Shown in pieces: positions 34,489 to 46,257 of a stretch of 64,000 nt of DNA. The notes beneath the pieces were generated by a model. It saw only the letters and a list, made by a program, of their open reading frames with translations, ran no database searches and was not told the DNA's origin. Positions within the stretch are counted from its first letter, which is position 1. Each line of letters begins with the position of its first letter. The translations under genes and the position numbers were made by a program. The stretch is from the NCBI GenBank assembly GCA_023159155.1, contig JAJNNX010000018.1, forward strand, positions 310,001 through 374,000, given 5' to 3'. Origin of the DNA: Ustulina deusta (Eukaryota; Ascomycota; Sordariomycetes; Xylariales; Xylariaceae).

Positions 34489-37266
34489 ATTGTTGGTTCC
34501 GGCAGGTAATATCGCGCGAGGAATCCGTGAGTGGGACGTTTGAGACGAGGGGGCCGGGATGACACCCTATTCAGATCCCGTGCAGCTTCGCTTGTCCTAG
34601 CCTTGCAGATTCTCAGTTTGGGCGCGCTTGACTACAGTAAGTGGTACATTTTTGTTGTAGTTGCTGCTGTTGTATTAGCCAAAATCTCCCGCGAGGGTTC
34701 CTACGAAACATGGTAGTTTATACCGTTAAAAACGAAGCTTGAATATTTTTCATCACAGATGACCCTATTCTACGCTAGTAACTTGATATATGATTACAAT
34801 ACGTAGTATATTCAGCCGTTATAGGAAGGAAAAAAGTTCACATATTTTTGATATACAATACTATGCATGAATGATTTTTTTTTAAGAAAAGGATGAGTTC
34901 TAGGCAATTATGCATTGGGAATGGTGACTCTAAAATTTTGGGCTCTAAGTTTACCTAGACAAGAGGTATCGGTCAGATGGCTATTATCTCACTAATTGGT
35001 TCGTAAAACTTCGGGTGGTAATGATATTACCAGCAATGGTTACAACAGCATTAGGATGTCATCCCCATTGGTTGATGTTATACGCCTGGGCCTTCCTTCC
35101 TCCGCGGCCAAAAGCCGTGTTCAAGATTAACAGTATGGATAGTGAGCCGCAGAGATTTAATGTAAGGGAGACACAACTACGATTGGAGACACATGAAGCG
35201 ACAGCACCAGTGGTGGTGGCAACAAATGGTCGACATTGTTCCTCTGTGGGAGTGTGGTTCATTGGTCTAGCCCAGTGGTAGAGTGAAAAGTCTTGTTTGC
35301 CTCGCCGCTGCTCGCGGCATCCGCCTTACCGCTGTATTGCAGCTAGATGCAGCTGATGCACCAAATCGCAGGTTCTTGGCAATATTTGACTTCCGTAAAT
35401 ATCGTCAGACGCCTTTCGACGGTGATTGCATGCGGCTTCGCTAGGGTCGACCGTCTGCTAGTGGCGGTTGACGCAGCCAGCGACTAGAAAACCCAAGCAA
35501 AACATACCGTAGCGCGCGAGGCGAGAGGATTTTAGGTAAGGTAGTATCTCCAACTCTGCCCTCTTGCAGCATCATCTCCCGGGTGTTGAGCCGGATCTTT
35601 ACGAGCACCTCCTGCGTCTCCCAGAAGGGCGGTGACTTTCTTCGCGCGAAGCAGGAATAGCTCTAGCTGGGAGACGTTCTAGCACAATGATAGCGATCCA
35701 ATAGGAAAATCAGGTATGGTTTCCGAAGCGACCTTGAGACGTGAACAATTTCTCTGTCAGATGTCCGACGAGGATGCGATTTCTGTCTGCGTCATAGAAG
35801 TGGGTTGACGAATAACATTGGATCCTCTGGGTGCCTCAGCATTACATTCTCAGTATGGTATTTCCCGCTACTGCCGTGACTGGCATCGGATGCCAACAGA
35901 GGTCATGGGTCAAATCTCTTGATGGGGGGCAACTTCCACTTCCTTAGCAGGGTGTATGACAACACCGGGACTGAACTGCAAGTAGCTATCCATATAATCG
36001 GTCGGGGATCTGTCATAGGCTGAAAACAGCGCCGCTTTGTTGAAAACGTCGTTTTAGTCGCTGTCGTGTGGGGATCCCCTCTTGATGATACACACCCAGG
36101 CAGCTATATTAGGCCGTCTTACATGGGGTGCTTTATCAGGAGGTACCCTGGGAGGTCGAGCCGGAACCCGCGGGTCATCGCCAAAGTCGTCTGGGTCTGA
36201 TCCGTAGGGTTAGCTGGGACTAACTGGAGAGAGGATCTTGCGTACGAACTTTCGAACACATGTGTTGAGAATGAGTGGATCGAGAGCGACGAGGTTCGGA
36301 TGCATGATGGCTGGAGGTAGAGCGAAATACAGCTCTTTTACCCATGTTCCCCAGGGTAGAATTATCGTCTGCCTTGTTACTGACGTCGGTCTGGTCCATA
36401 ACATGTACTTCCTTGAGTTGGTGCTGTATGCGCTCATCGAGTTCGGCCGGTCTGGCCGGGCCTGTGTAGTCCCTGGCGAGGATGCTGCCGATGTGTTCCT
36501 CTTTCTGGGCAAGCCCAGTCGGTGACTCGGGTCTGCAGCGGCGCCTTTTGATCGATCGCTTCCTTCTGGATGTCGAGAGGGGCGGTATTATGTTGCTTGG
36601 CGACGGCTTCGGTGATGGTGAACAGCCTCTGCCGACCTTTGTTGTCCCGAGCATGCTTGGCAGTACCTAGTGCTCCAGCATTGTTGGTCAAAGATGGTAC
36701 TACCTAGTCTCAGCCATACAGTTCTAGAAGGTAGCGATCTGTTCTTCTGTAAACTGGATGAACTGGATGCGGGCTTTGTGGAGATGAGTCACAATCAGGG
36801 ACCTAGCTTTCCCGATGATTTTATACTGATGCTGCAACCGAGCCATGTTATGGTTATGTCGGAAGGCAAACAAAAAATGAGGTGATGAGATCCTCCGCAA
36901 ATAGTGGGCATAGGTCAGGGGATCGGGTGAGAGGGATGCGTTGTCAAGGGAGGGTTATGACATATAACCTGACGGACTTGCCCAAGGCGTACAGGGTCTC
37001 ACTAAGCAGTAAATATAGGAATAAATAGATAATCTCAAACATACCTCCTGGAATGAGGTTATTCAGTGCTTAGCTACGCTACCTAAAGGATATCGACCCA
37101 TATGTCTTGCGCATCTTTTGGCTTGGGCAGCGTAGCATTATGTGTGTGGTACTGTACGCCAAGTTCCATGAACCTTGAACATAGGTGTGTTATGCTCTCG
37201 ATCTACTACGTATGATTCTATGCACACAGGAACTTTAGATTGACATTCTGAAACCAACCGCAAATC
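34489..37266. other. 2.8-kb region without a supported gene
   Basis: An isolated tRNA A-box-like sequence (TAGCCCAGTGG) is at about 35269. A GC-richer patch at 36110-36880 has competing open frames on both strands and could be decayed transposon coding sequence that I cannot identify. Confidence 0.4.
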
Positions 37267-38235
37267 TTAACAATTCTCCCCCGATTTGACCCTGGAATTT
37301 TTGAGGCCAGTCTCCATAGGCGAACCCGACGGGTATCTTTCCATCATCATTTGCGCTGCTGACCCCCAAAACTGTTGGTCCGTTTTGTGAAGATGTAAAA
37401 GCGCCATTGTGACGACAAAACCTGTATGAATGGCCGGTGGCGCAAGGTAGTTTTCAAACTCCGATTCTTTGACCCCACTGGACTCGAGCTTATTGCGACG
37501 TAACTCTTTGAGGCTGACATGGATGTCGTCTGCTGAAGAGAATTTCGTCACAATTTCAGCGGACAGAGAGCTTCCGAAATATGACTCCAAGTAGTTCTTG
37601 ACACGCTGTTTAGCCTCAGGACGGCGGTCGGGGTTGCTAGAGTCTTCATTGTAGAGTATGTGGACGATCCTGAAAGCGAACTCTGGGATGGCGGGAACTA
37701 TGTTCTCCAACCGCTGTATCATCTCCTTGGACACACTTTTCTTATCCAAATACTCCGTGATGAGTTTTTGTTTCTCCGGCTCTGCTCCCTTTTCAGGGTT
37801 GTGACTGGCCTCTACGATTAACTATTAGGATCTAACGTTAGCGGGAGACAAAAAATGAGCATGCAGGAACGCGGGTTTTACCTTGATCTTATCGAAATAT
37901 AGTGTGGTTCTAACTAAATTTGATATGTATGGTGCATCAATATCCACAGAGCAAGGCTGCCACGCTGTGTTGTCTTTGTAAGAACCTCCTGTTTTAAGCT
38001 CAACACGGATAGCATCATGGGCTACAAGACCATCATGGGAACCCTTTATCATTTCGGTCTCACAGGCTTCGACCAGCTCCAGTAAACCATCGAGTTTATC
38101 GCGCGTCACCATAAAATCCTCCAAGTGAATGACAGTGCGCCTCGCTCTCGACAGATCCCGCCGCCATTTCCGCATCGTATCGTGACGGGGATTGAGTTCA
38201 TGCTTCAAAGCTTTTCGCAACAAATCCGACGGCAT
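37267..38235 (-). CDS. unrecognised alpha-helical protein
   Basis: There are two exons, 38235-37882 and 37821-37267, with a 60-bp intron (GTAAAA...TAATAG) that keeps the frame, giving 302 residues from the first in-frame ATG. The frame is open further upstream to about 38364, so an earlier exon or start is possible. The protein is charged and mostly helical, for example WRRDLSRARRTVIHLEDFMV and AIPEFAFRIVHILYN. A beta-like stretch HDAIRVELKTGGSYKDN lies in exon 1. The C-terminal part has GFVVTMALLHLHKTDQQFWG. I recognise no domain. It is divergent from the nuclease-like gene at 39068. Together with the small protein at 34069 it forms an island of accessory-type genes. Confidence 0.55.
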
Positions 38236-38334
38236 ATCATTTGCGCGGGGTTGGGATGTGTTGGGGATGCATAATTGATTGACTTCTTTGTGAACTTTGA
38301 AAGCTTCAGGTTGACCAGCAGCGGATGAGAATCT

Positions 38335-38401
38335 CGCTAAATCTGCAGGAGTAGACCGCTGCAAGTGTTGTCATCCGTTGGATACTACTGCAGATTTAGC
38401 G
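38335..38401. repeat. 14-bp perfect inverted repeat
   Basis: CGCTAAATCTGCAG (38335-38348) and CTGCAGATTTAGCG (38388-38401) are exact reverse complements with 39 bp between. They sit at the 5' edge of the helical-protein gene, facing the divergent promoter. Confidence 0.7.
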
Positions 38402-39067
38402 CTGTTCTTTTTGTTGCTATTGGCTATAGTTGGCGTCCATAAGTGGATATGCTTTTATTGCCATACCCCGCGTACATTTATTAGGTAAGTAAGTACCTAG
38501 GTGTAACACGCGGTCAAATGTTGTTAACTGTCGACTCATTCTTCAGACAGTTTTCAAGACGTCCGGGTCCGGCCCGGTTACGCGAACATGAGAAGTACAT
38601 ACGCCGCTGCAGGAGTCATTTCGCCAGCGCCCATCACGTTACATTTATGCATAGCTGGGATTGACGGAAATAAGCACCAGTCGGGAATAGAAAGAGAACT
38701 AGAAAGGGGGGAAAAGAAAAGCCCATTTGCCTCCTCCAATCTGCTTAACGGCGAGGGACATTGAACCATGTTAGGAGCAACTTGCGATGAGCAAAGGCCA
38801 GGGGTGCAGATCTAGGCTTAGGAATCCGTGTGGCTTGTCCTGCTTATCCAAGCCCCTGACTCGTACACCCGGTTGTTTTATGGCTAGGTTGGGTTGTATT
38901 CATGGCTACACCAGGTTATTGTGATGTTTCTAAGGTATATAATAGACCCAACGACTTATTGCACAAAGACGTAAAAACTCTCTTTGTTTTATTGTCTTGT
39001 CCTTACAAAGAAGACTCCCTACCCCTTTGCTATTTATATCTATTCCCTCACCACTCGCCTTGATAGG
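38402..39067. promoter_or_regulatory. divergent region with TATA box of the 39068 gene
   Basis: TATATAATAG at 38936-38945 lies 132 bp before the ATG at 39068 and reads in its direction. A TACCTAGGT motif is at about 38493. No gene is supported inside. Confidence 0.55.
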
Positions 39068-40180
39068 ATGCCTTCTCTCAAAAACTATTTGGAGTTACTT
39101 GGTGAAAATTTTAAGTTCGAGCTCTCACGACAGCCTGGTCCCCCCAGTGACAGGCGATACGAAGATATCGGCAGGTGTATCACCGTGGTCACATGGAAGA
39201 ATATTTTCGAAGATTTATGCAAACTCCCTGAACTCACTCAGCAACTCAACGTACCACCGACGATCCCAGACCTTACTGAAAACGAGAGGCTTATTTGGAA
39301 CGAGGGCAAGTTTCAACCAACGCACGAGAGACTTTGGTGCCACCCTGCCAATCAGCTTTTGAAGGAGATTTTCCCCGATAGCCACTATGACGTGCTTCCG
39401 TTCCTACCGCTTTACGAATTATTTCCGGACGCCACCTTTGTCAACCAGAAAGTTGACTTGGAAGTTCATGACACCAACAACGGCCGTAGCGCAATCTTCG
39501 AGAGTAAATTCCATGGTGTATTACCAAGTGGAGATTCTGTTAAAGAGACCCAGTCTCTAACCTTGTCTTCCTTGGGCCAGATATGTCATTATTGCATGCT
39601 GAGCGGTACAGCAATAGGTGTTGTAATAACTACGGTAGAGCTAATTTTCATTCAAATCACCACTGAAATGAACACCGACGAAGTCGCGCAGGCTATGTCT
39701 GAGGACATGTCCAAAACCGCGTCCGAAGCGAACCCGCAGACTCCACCAATGATCAGCAAACGCGCATCTGAGTGGCCTAGCCCGGCTACCCAAACCAAGA
39801 AGTACATCAAAGTACATAATAGTAGTCCAGATGCTTTGTCCTCATCTGGGGAAGCCTCTGGTACCACCAAGACAGCAACTAGGGCTCCAGCTAAGAGTTT
39901 TGTGAGATCTAACAATTCTGGGAGCCCGGACCCCCTTGGTGTTTTCCAGAGCCCTATAGCCTTGAAAAGCGGCTCCCCTCCGTCGAGCAATACTGCATCT
40001 GACAAGAATATTACTGCCAACATAGCCGCTCTTCCAAGGGAGAGGCTCAAAGATTGGCCTAAGGTGTTAATCACACTTCTGATCTGGGTCGCGAACTATA
40101 GTGCGAAGAACAAGGGCCGATTCCCCATCTATCCTGATGTTCAACATCCTCATCCACCTCAACAAATTGCTCGGAGATGA
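39068..40180 (+). CDS. PD-(D/E)xK nuclease-like protein with disordered C-terminal tail
   Basis: This is a 370-residue single-exon frame from the ATG at 39068. Residues 1-130 are helical and aromatic-rich. The core at about 132-200 reads FVNQKVDLEVHD, then SAIFESKFHG, then a helix SLGQICHYCMLSG and a strand AIGVVITTVELIFIQI. This is an Asp strand, a Glu-Ser-Lys strand and a Gln helix, the pattern of restriction-endonuclease-like folds. From about 205 onward the protein is Ser/Thr/Pro-rich and disordered. No catalytic partner domain is visible. A TATA box in front suggests it is expressed. It shares the predicted fold, though not obvious identity, with the 34069 protein. The function is unknown and the fold is inferred from motif order alone. 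Confidence 0.6.
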   Translation: MPSLKNYLELLGENFKFELSRQPGPPSDRRYEDIGRCITVVTWKNIFEDLCKLPELTQQLNVPPTIPDLTENERLIWNEGKFQPTHERLWCHPANQLLKEIFPDSHYDVLPFLPLYELFPDATFVNQKVDLEVHDTNNGRSAIFESKFHGVLPSGDSVKETQSLTLSSLGQICHYCMLSGTAIGVVITTVELIFIQITTEMNTDEVAQAMSEDMSKTASEANPQTPPMISKRASEWPSPATQTKKYIKVHNSSPDALSSSGEASGTTKTATRAPAKSFVRSNNSGSPDPLGVFQSPIALKSGSPPSSNTASDKNITANIAALPRERLKDWPKVLITLLIWVANYSAKNKGRFPIYPDVQHPHPPQQIARR

Positions 40181-41410
40181 ATGGTTGAAATGAGGAGTGG
40201 GCTAGATCTAGACTCCAGGGTCGGATTCACGCATACCTCATTGCCACGGAATGCCTCCCGCAAGTGACCACATTTATGCTGTTACGGGCTTGGGGTTCCC
40301 ATGTTGCACTCTTCATGGGTTCAGACAGATACTAGAGGGTTCGAGTATTTTCTTACGGGATATGCGTAGGGGAATTCTCACAAGTTATTTTTTTTTCTTC
40401 AAGGTCATATATGACCCAAGAAGTGTCAGATTTACCACTACACCAAAAGACCAAAAGATTGGCCCGTAGCTACGTATATATTAGTGCTTGTTTTATCCGC
40501 GTATATATCCGACAAAAAGTTCGGATATTTGCCTTTATCTCTTTTGTGCTTTATGCTTTCTCGCCGAAATTATTACACGTGTTCAACACGTTAAACACTT
40601 TGTACATCTTGTACGGAGTATGCCGTCTGTATGCAGGACTCGGTTTGAATATCCTTGAGACAGTAGAAGTGACACGGAGGTCTAATAGAAACAAACAACA
40701 AGATAACAACATCTGACAGAAATAAATTTATAAGTATTAATATATATTTTATTTAATTTATAAAAAAAAGAAGAAAAAAAGCAGCAGTAGCAGTAGTAAT
40801 AGTAGTAGTGTTAAAGGTTAAGTAGTAGGCTCAACTTAATAATTTTTCAAGTGAATGGGGGAAGGCACCACTGGTCACCTTATGTAACCACTCGCATCCT
40901 GAGTATACCAGCAACTAAACCTCATTGTGTGCGCCTCACAAGTCTTTCTTGTTCAATTCAACCTCGATTATTAGTTTTACCTTAATCCCTCGACTCGTCT
41001 GCCTATCTTACAAAGTACCTAGCCTCAGGTTCTGAGCACTGTTCCCCGTCTGTTCTGGGTGGTACCTCCTTCAACTGTAGTATTATATACCTAGGTGGTC
41101 TCCCGTGGTCTCCCGTGGCTTACATGTGCATGCATGAATAATAGCTGAGGTAACTGGAAGTACCTAGTTAAAAAGGTAGATACTACAAATGCACACCCCC
41201 TGCTGCCGTCGGAAGAAAATACTGTTCCGTGAAACCTCCAATTCCCGAAATTCGCACTCCGAGCGTCAAAGGGATCCCGTGCATCGCGCCAACGCCAGAC
41301 GCCGTCAAAGCAGTTTGTTGCGCCGTGTCGCACCGATTGCCAATTTCATTTGAGTCTGCCCAATCTCGGCGCACTCTCCTCTACCCGGCTCGCCATTTCA
41401 CACCAGACAG
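40181..41410. other. 1.2-kb intergenic region
   Basis: A purine-rich and AGT-triplet microsatellite lies at about 40765-40812. TACCTAGGTGG occurs near 41088. No gene is supported. Confidence 0.45.
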
Positions 41411-42093
41411 CTATGCGGCTCCCTGCGGTGGTGAGTGGTAGATTTCCTGCTGTGGGTGGTACGCGGGCTGTGGCGGTGGCGGCATATGCATTCCGGGCTG
41501 AACCTGATACCCTTGCACGTTGGGCTGAGCTCTTTGTCGTATCTTTACCTCGTTGTCTTGCTGGATGAGCGCGCAGCAGGAGCACCAGAACGACACACAG
41601 CAGTCATTGCAGCCGCTGCCCTGGATCCCGTACCGTTCGCGGATCTCGGTACGCTTTACCATGGCGTAGCTGTGCCGCATCAGTTAGCCTGAATGCTCTA
41701 CACCTAGGGACCGCATGGCCGAACAAAGCGATGAGGTAGAAGAGGGACGGGAGGAACTTACATCCAGCCGCAGCCGGTAAGACAACTAATCCCTGCATGA
41801 AGAAGACAGTCCGAATTCAGCATATCGGCGCTCTGCATCGATGGGTCGCGAATGCGCTCCGAGGTCTGGCCTAGGAGGATACATGGCAGGCACCAGGCCA
41901 GCAGGCATGAGGAGCACGGCCCGCAACTACAAATTCCAGTCTGCCACTCGCCCTCGCCCTTCTCCAGGTGTCCCTGAGACTGGTGGTTCACTGCCATAGG
42001 CGGTGGTTGTGCGTAAGCCTGTTGTTGGTCATTGGGCATCGGGGCCTGGCCGTATACGCCTTGCTCTTGGTCGGACTTCTCCGGTGCCGTCAT
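41411..42093 (-). CDS. PLAC8 family cysteine-rich protein
   Basis: There are two exons, 42093-41762 and 41669-41411, with a 92-bp intron (GTAAGT...GCACAG), giving 196 residues. The Gln/Pro-rich N-terminus is followed by the PLAC8 core: WQTGICSCGPCSSCLLAWCLPCILLGQT, TDCLLHAGIS-like and CLTGCGW in exon 1, then ERYGIQGSGCNDCCVSFWCS and CCALIQQDNEV in exon 2. The CC..C clusters and the length match fungal members, which include plasma-membrane cadmium-resistance and cell-size proteins. The C-terminus is His/Pro/Gln-rich (HMPPPPQPAYHPQQEIYH). Metal handling is possible but not shown. Of two possible acceptors, only the second joins GCGW to the conserved downstream frame. Confidence 0.92.
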
Positions 42094-44176
42094 CTTATCA
42101 AAAGGGGCAAAAGAGACTGGTTTGTCTGGGTCGGTCGTGCGTGAGTGATGGAGGCTGGCGTGGCACTCGAGTAGTTATGGTAGAGCCGTCGGCAGCCAAG
42201 AAGTGAGCTGAGGAATGCAAGGGAAAGGAATTATCCAACGGGCTGATAAATACTAGCGTTGAGTACCTAGTAGTAGACTTATCAAGAGAGACTTGCAGAG
42301 TGAAAGACGGGAGAACAAAATGTAGCACAGTAGGGGGGTACCTTCCTTTTCATACTGGCTGGTTTCGCTGTCCGTCGACAGGAACTCAGTTTTCGCCGTA
42401 AATCTATTTTGGTTCCCGATCTTTCTTGGCCTACACAATGGTAGGCCGCCATCAATCAGCTGCTTACATGATTTTCCTTGCGATACCTAGGGACCGTGGC
42501 GATGACCTTGCACTGCCTACCACTGTCTTATCTACGGCCGTATCAGCGGTGAATTAAAGTCCCAAGCAGCACAACATATGCTAAGTCGGCTGGATGTGGA
42601 AATGAGATACTACCTATGACTAATTGTGAGGTATTGTTCTTGTAGTTCATTGGGCAATCGCACTCTCCCAGTGAAACAACTCATTCATTTTCCTAACCAT
42701 ATCCTAGCATACCTACACAAAGCAAAAACAGCAGGTAACATACTACAAAAAAAAAAGGCCCGTCTGTTTTTTGTGTAGGTTCAAAAACCTTCGCTATATA
42801 AAGTGTTATATATAACAGGTTTTAGAACAAAACAAATTGCAAAAATTATCTTATATTAAGAAATGGTTGAGAGTACCTATATCTTTCGGTCTTGGAAAAA
42901 CGCAGACGGTAGGTACTTTTTTTGAGCCACTGTACCTAATACATGTACACATACCTAGGTCTTTCCACAGTGACAACCCCACTCAGGAGCTACCTACAGT
43001 ACCTAGGCTAGGCTCAACGGCTCAGCCCTATATATGGGGTCCAGGAGTTCAAGCCTACATTACCTAGGTACCTAGGTAGGTTAGGTGGACTTGTTGACAG
43101 CTTGGCCAGGAAATGCATCGGAAGACTTTGTAATTTCTGGAGTTTTCTTAGGTTCTATCTGAGGACACATTCGGCCATTGTGTAATTGTCTTAATTGAAC
43201 TTGATTCGTGATGTTATTGCAACGTGTCGTCATCGCATGTTGACATTGCCAAATTGAGTATAGCTCCATATTGCAATCATAGTTCACTAGGTACCTAGTC
43301 TACTATACCCAAATTGTGCACATGTGTTTCAATGTCTTAGAGCTGTGGCGCTGTTTGCTTCGCGGTTCGTCTCATGTCATCAGAGCCCTCCAACTCCCCG
43401 GTATCACAACTACCTATTATTAGCAATTGCCCAGTTTGCGAATTAACAACAGGTAGTATCTTATCATCAGGGTTTTTTCAAGGTCGTTCTATAAAGTATC
43501 ATTCCTATTTACCCTGTCTCCCTCAGAATTACAGGCATCTGTCCTAAGATGAGAAACGGCTGCGATAGGCAGGTAGTTCCTCATAGGGGCATCATTCCAG
43601 TACTCGCCAGCGCACGATACCCCAAGCAGTGTAGGAGAAACCCGAGGCAGTGCTGTGGCGCATCTAGATCACCTACATTCAATTCCTCATCTCCTTTCAC
43701 ACTGGGCGAGGCCGCCAGACTACCTACTAACCCCTCGATCTTTTACCAAGAGACCTATTCTGGGTCTCATGTCTATATATCTATAAACAATTACTACCGT
43801 GCTTCTACTAACTAGGTCCAATTCCATCACCCGCATATACCTTTCCCAACAAGCCAGAGCAAGAACAACCCAATAAGTAAAGATTATGCTACATATATCA
43901 TCGCACCGCAAAATCTCGCACGCGTGGTCGGGCTAGATCAGAGAGTGCCGACGGGCGTAGCAAGCAGATTCGTCGAAATAGAAGCATTTTCGCACAGCAG
44001 TTACTGGAGCAGCCAGCACAAACGTCAAGAATACCGACTAATTTAGATAATTTCAGACATAGACATATTAAGCATAACCTTTCCCTTCAAACCCGAAGAT
44101 ACCTCGATTCGACACATTTTGTCCAACCGATAAAACTCCACCCTTGGTCTTTCATGGGCCAATTCGGCTACTCCTC
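42094..44176. other. 2.1-kb intergenic region rich in CCTAGGTA motifs
   Basis: Clusters of TACCTAGGTACCTAGGTAGG-like sequence occur at 43060-43082, with further copies near 42953, 42998 and 43287. An 88-codon frame at 43549-43815 shows no domain and is not called. Confidence 0.5.
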
Positions 44177-44929
44177 TCAAGGAGTCGTCGTGGCGTTGGC
44201 CAGCGGCCAGTTGATGCCCTTGTCCGCCGCGCCGATGTTTCCCAGTCCCGCGCAGCTGTACAGACCGACCGGGTTGTTTTCCGTAGCTCGCATGTACTGG
44301 AGGTCGATGCACTCCTCTGTCCGAGGCGGGTCAGCTCTCCTCCCTGTTCTGCTTGGCCACGCCGAACGGCCTCCCGATCTGTTTTTTTGAGACTAGGTAC
44401 TTACGTGGGCTTGATAGTTGGAGGGCAATCCTTCCGTCCGCCATGACGTTCCACTTCTGCCCATCCACGGTGTCAGAGCATTCTGTGACAGAGAGGCTCG
44501 CCATATCCTTCCAGTTCGCTATTTAGACCCCACATTGCGTTAGTGTCGATTTCCTCGTCACCGTCGAGGTCTGAATGACGACGTGACCACTCACTTTTGG
44601 CACCGGCGTCTATGCAAAGAGTGGTGCCTGCCAGTTGGATTGTTGTATTGTCTCCACCCTTGATATACCACTGCTGCTCTGCCTTGCTTGCGGCTGTCTG
44701 GCTGTTCAAGGGTGAAAGTGTTAGAGCTAGCCTCTTCTGATAAACAGTCGCAGCTATGCTAGGGTAAGACGAACATGACAAGAGTGCTGCCGCTGCTGCG
44801 GGCCTTGGGCACAACGACGAACTTGGTGTTCACCATCGACGTGATATACACGGCACGGTAGCCCTCTGGGGCCTCCTGGGCAAGGCCAGTTGCGGCGAAA
44901 GCACACAGAAGAATAGAGTTGAACAACAT
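44177..44929 (-). CDS. small secreted ricin-B-type beta-trefoil lectin
   Basis: There are four exons: 44929-44775, 44701-44595, 44518-44405 and 44316-44177. All junctions are in frame and the product is 171 residues. A signal peptide (MLFNSILLCAFAATGLA) precedes a single domain with the QxW pattern of beta-trefoil lectins: EQQWYIKGG, DGQKWNVMADG and, in the last strand, GINWPL. TLCIDAG and ECIDLQY are the paired cysteine-containing strands. It is a stand-alone carbohydrate-binding domain; no enzymatic or toxic chain is attached or nearby. It is likely extracellular and may bind host or fungal glycans. The first donor, GTTCGT, is less usual than the others, but it is the only one that preserves the frame. 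Residue-level sugar specificity cannot be judged. Confidence 0.88.
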
Positions 44930-46257
44930 GTTTGCGTTTCTGCTTTTTTTTCTTCTTCTCTTGGTGAGAATTCGAGAGACGGCGATATCAACTGGGGTTT
45001 TCCAACACTGGGGAGTGAATCAGCTTCTACAGGTACCTAGGTCGCCACCAGGAGAGGAGGGCACGGATTATTCATATGTGCGGCGAACAAGGCCGAAGGA
45101 GGTAGATGCCTGAGCATCTCCCCGCAAGCTCAATTTACGGCAATGTCATTCGAGCCTGATTCTGCAGCCAATCTTCACGACGTGACAATCTATTTAGACT
45201 CGCCCGGCACCCAGGGATCAAGGGCGTCGCCACGCCTCGGAGGCAGGTGTGCCACCGAGCAATTAGTAAACTGGTTAATCTAGATATTCGATCTGCTTCG
45301 TCGAGTCGCCGGCAGATCTTGACAAAAGCACGGGCACCAATGAAATTCGCGGCTATTTATATCGCCTCCTTTTTTTAAGGTCTTCTGCTGCGGGCATTAG
45401 TAGGCACGGGTGATCTTCTCGTCTTCGGCTAATGTGTTTCTGCGACAGCCGTTGGAGGTACTTCAACCCCCTTCCCAATGATGGTAATCTCGATGTCTCT
45501 CCTACGGGTATTGGAAGATGTAGGTAAAAGAGGGAGGAGGTATTCGCCGATGAAGTTTCACGGTACGTATATAATAGCTGCCGACAGCACTGGTCAAGAG
45601 CAAATACAATATCGTGGTCATAATAAAAATCTACACGCAGTGGAAAAGCGCATTCAGAGTATGTCCATGGTCGCCGAGGTTCCCGGCGTTAGGCGCTATA
45701 CGTACTTAGGTAGGGATATTGCGAGATGGAAGGGTTTCCCTCCTCCCCGTAGACCAAATTCAAGAACAAATGCCCGTTCCCTCATTGATGTTGACTTTAT
45801 AGAATGCATCAATGTCAGTACAATACTGCTCATTCATACTGCCCGAAATGTAAGTTTTCGAAACTTCGAAAGGGAAACTGAACCAATCACTTCGTCACCA
45901 TTCGCCAATGCAATACCTTATTTTCTACGAGGCAATTACACCATAATTCCAACAGTTGATATCAATAGCGAGACTCGATCATACCATATTTCATTATTAC
46001 CAAACAATAACGCTACACAACTGGATTCCTCGTAATCTCATTCAAATGAATCTACCAGTGCAACCACTCACGTATCCTGACACCACTCTCATCAAGCTAC
46101 CATATAATTAGCCCGAAATATCATTTTCTTCCCGTGTGCAACTCGCGAAATCTCAATTCCAATGGTGGCTAATATCAGAACCCGCCCCGCTATCCCATAA
46201 TTACGCCGTACAGCAGAGCCCTTTGTGACAACTGTCAAGGGATACGAATAGTCGTTT
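44930..46257. other. intergenic region with a 185-codon frame of doubtful status
   Basis: An ATG-started frame runs 45478-46035 on the plus strand. It lacks any domain I recognise, and its composition is like the surrounding AT-rich DNA, so I do not call it a gene. A TATAAATAG sequence reads on the minus strand at 45353-45361, about 420 bp upstream of the lectin start. Confidence 0.4.

Noticed and set aside
35260..35400. tRNA A-box-like sequence TAGCCCAGTGG, possible SINE
   Set aside because: No convincing B box or cloverleaf at the expected distance.
36110..36880. Competing open frames on both strands, possible transposon polyprotein
   Set aside because: I could find no reverse transcriptase, integrase or gag motif in either strand.
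40400..40480. tRNA-like TGGTGTAGTGGTAAATC on the minus strand
   Set aside because: No matching T arm on the same strand; the only B-box-like sequence nearby is on the other strand.
45478..46035. 185-codon plus-strand ATG frame
   Set aside because: It is long enough to notice, but composition matches the flanking AT-rich DNA and no domain is visible. Expression data would be needed.
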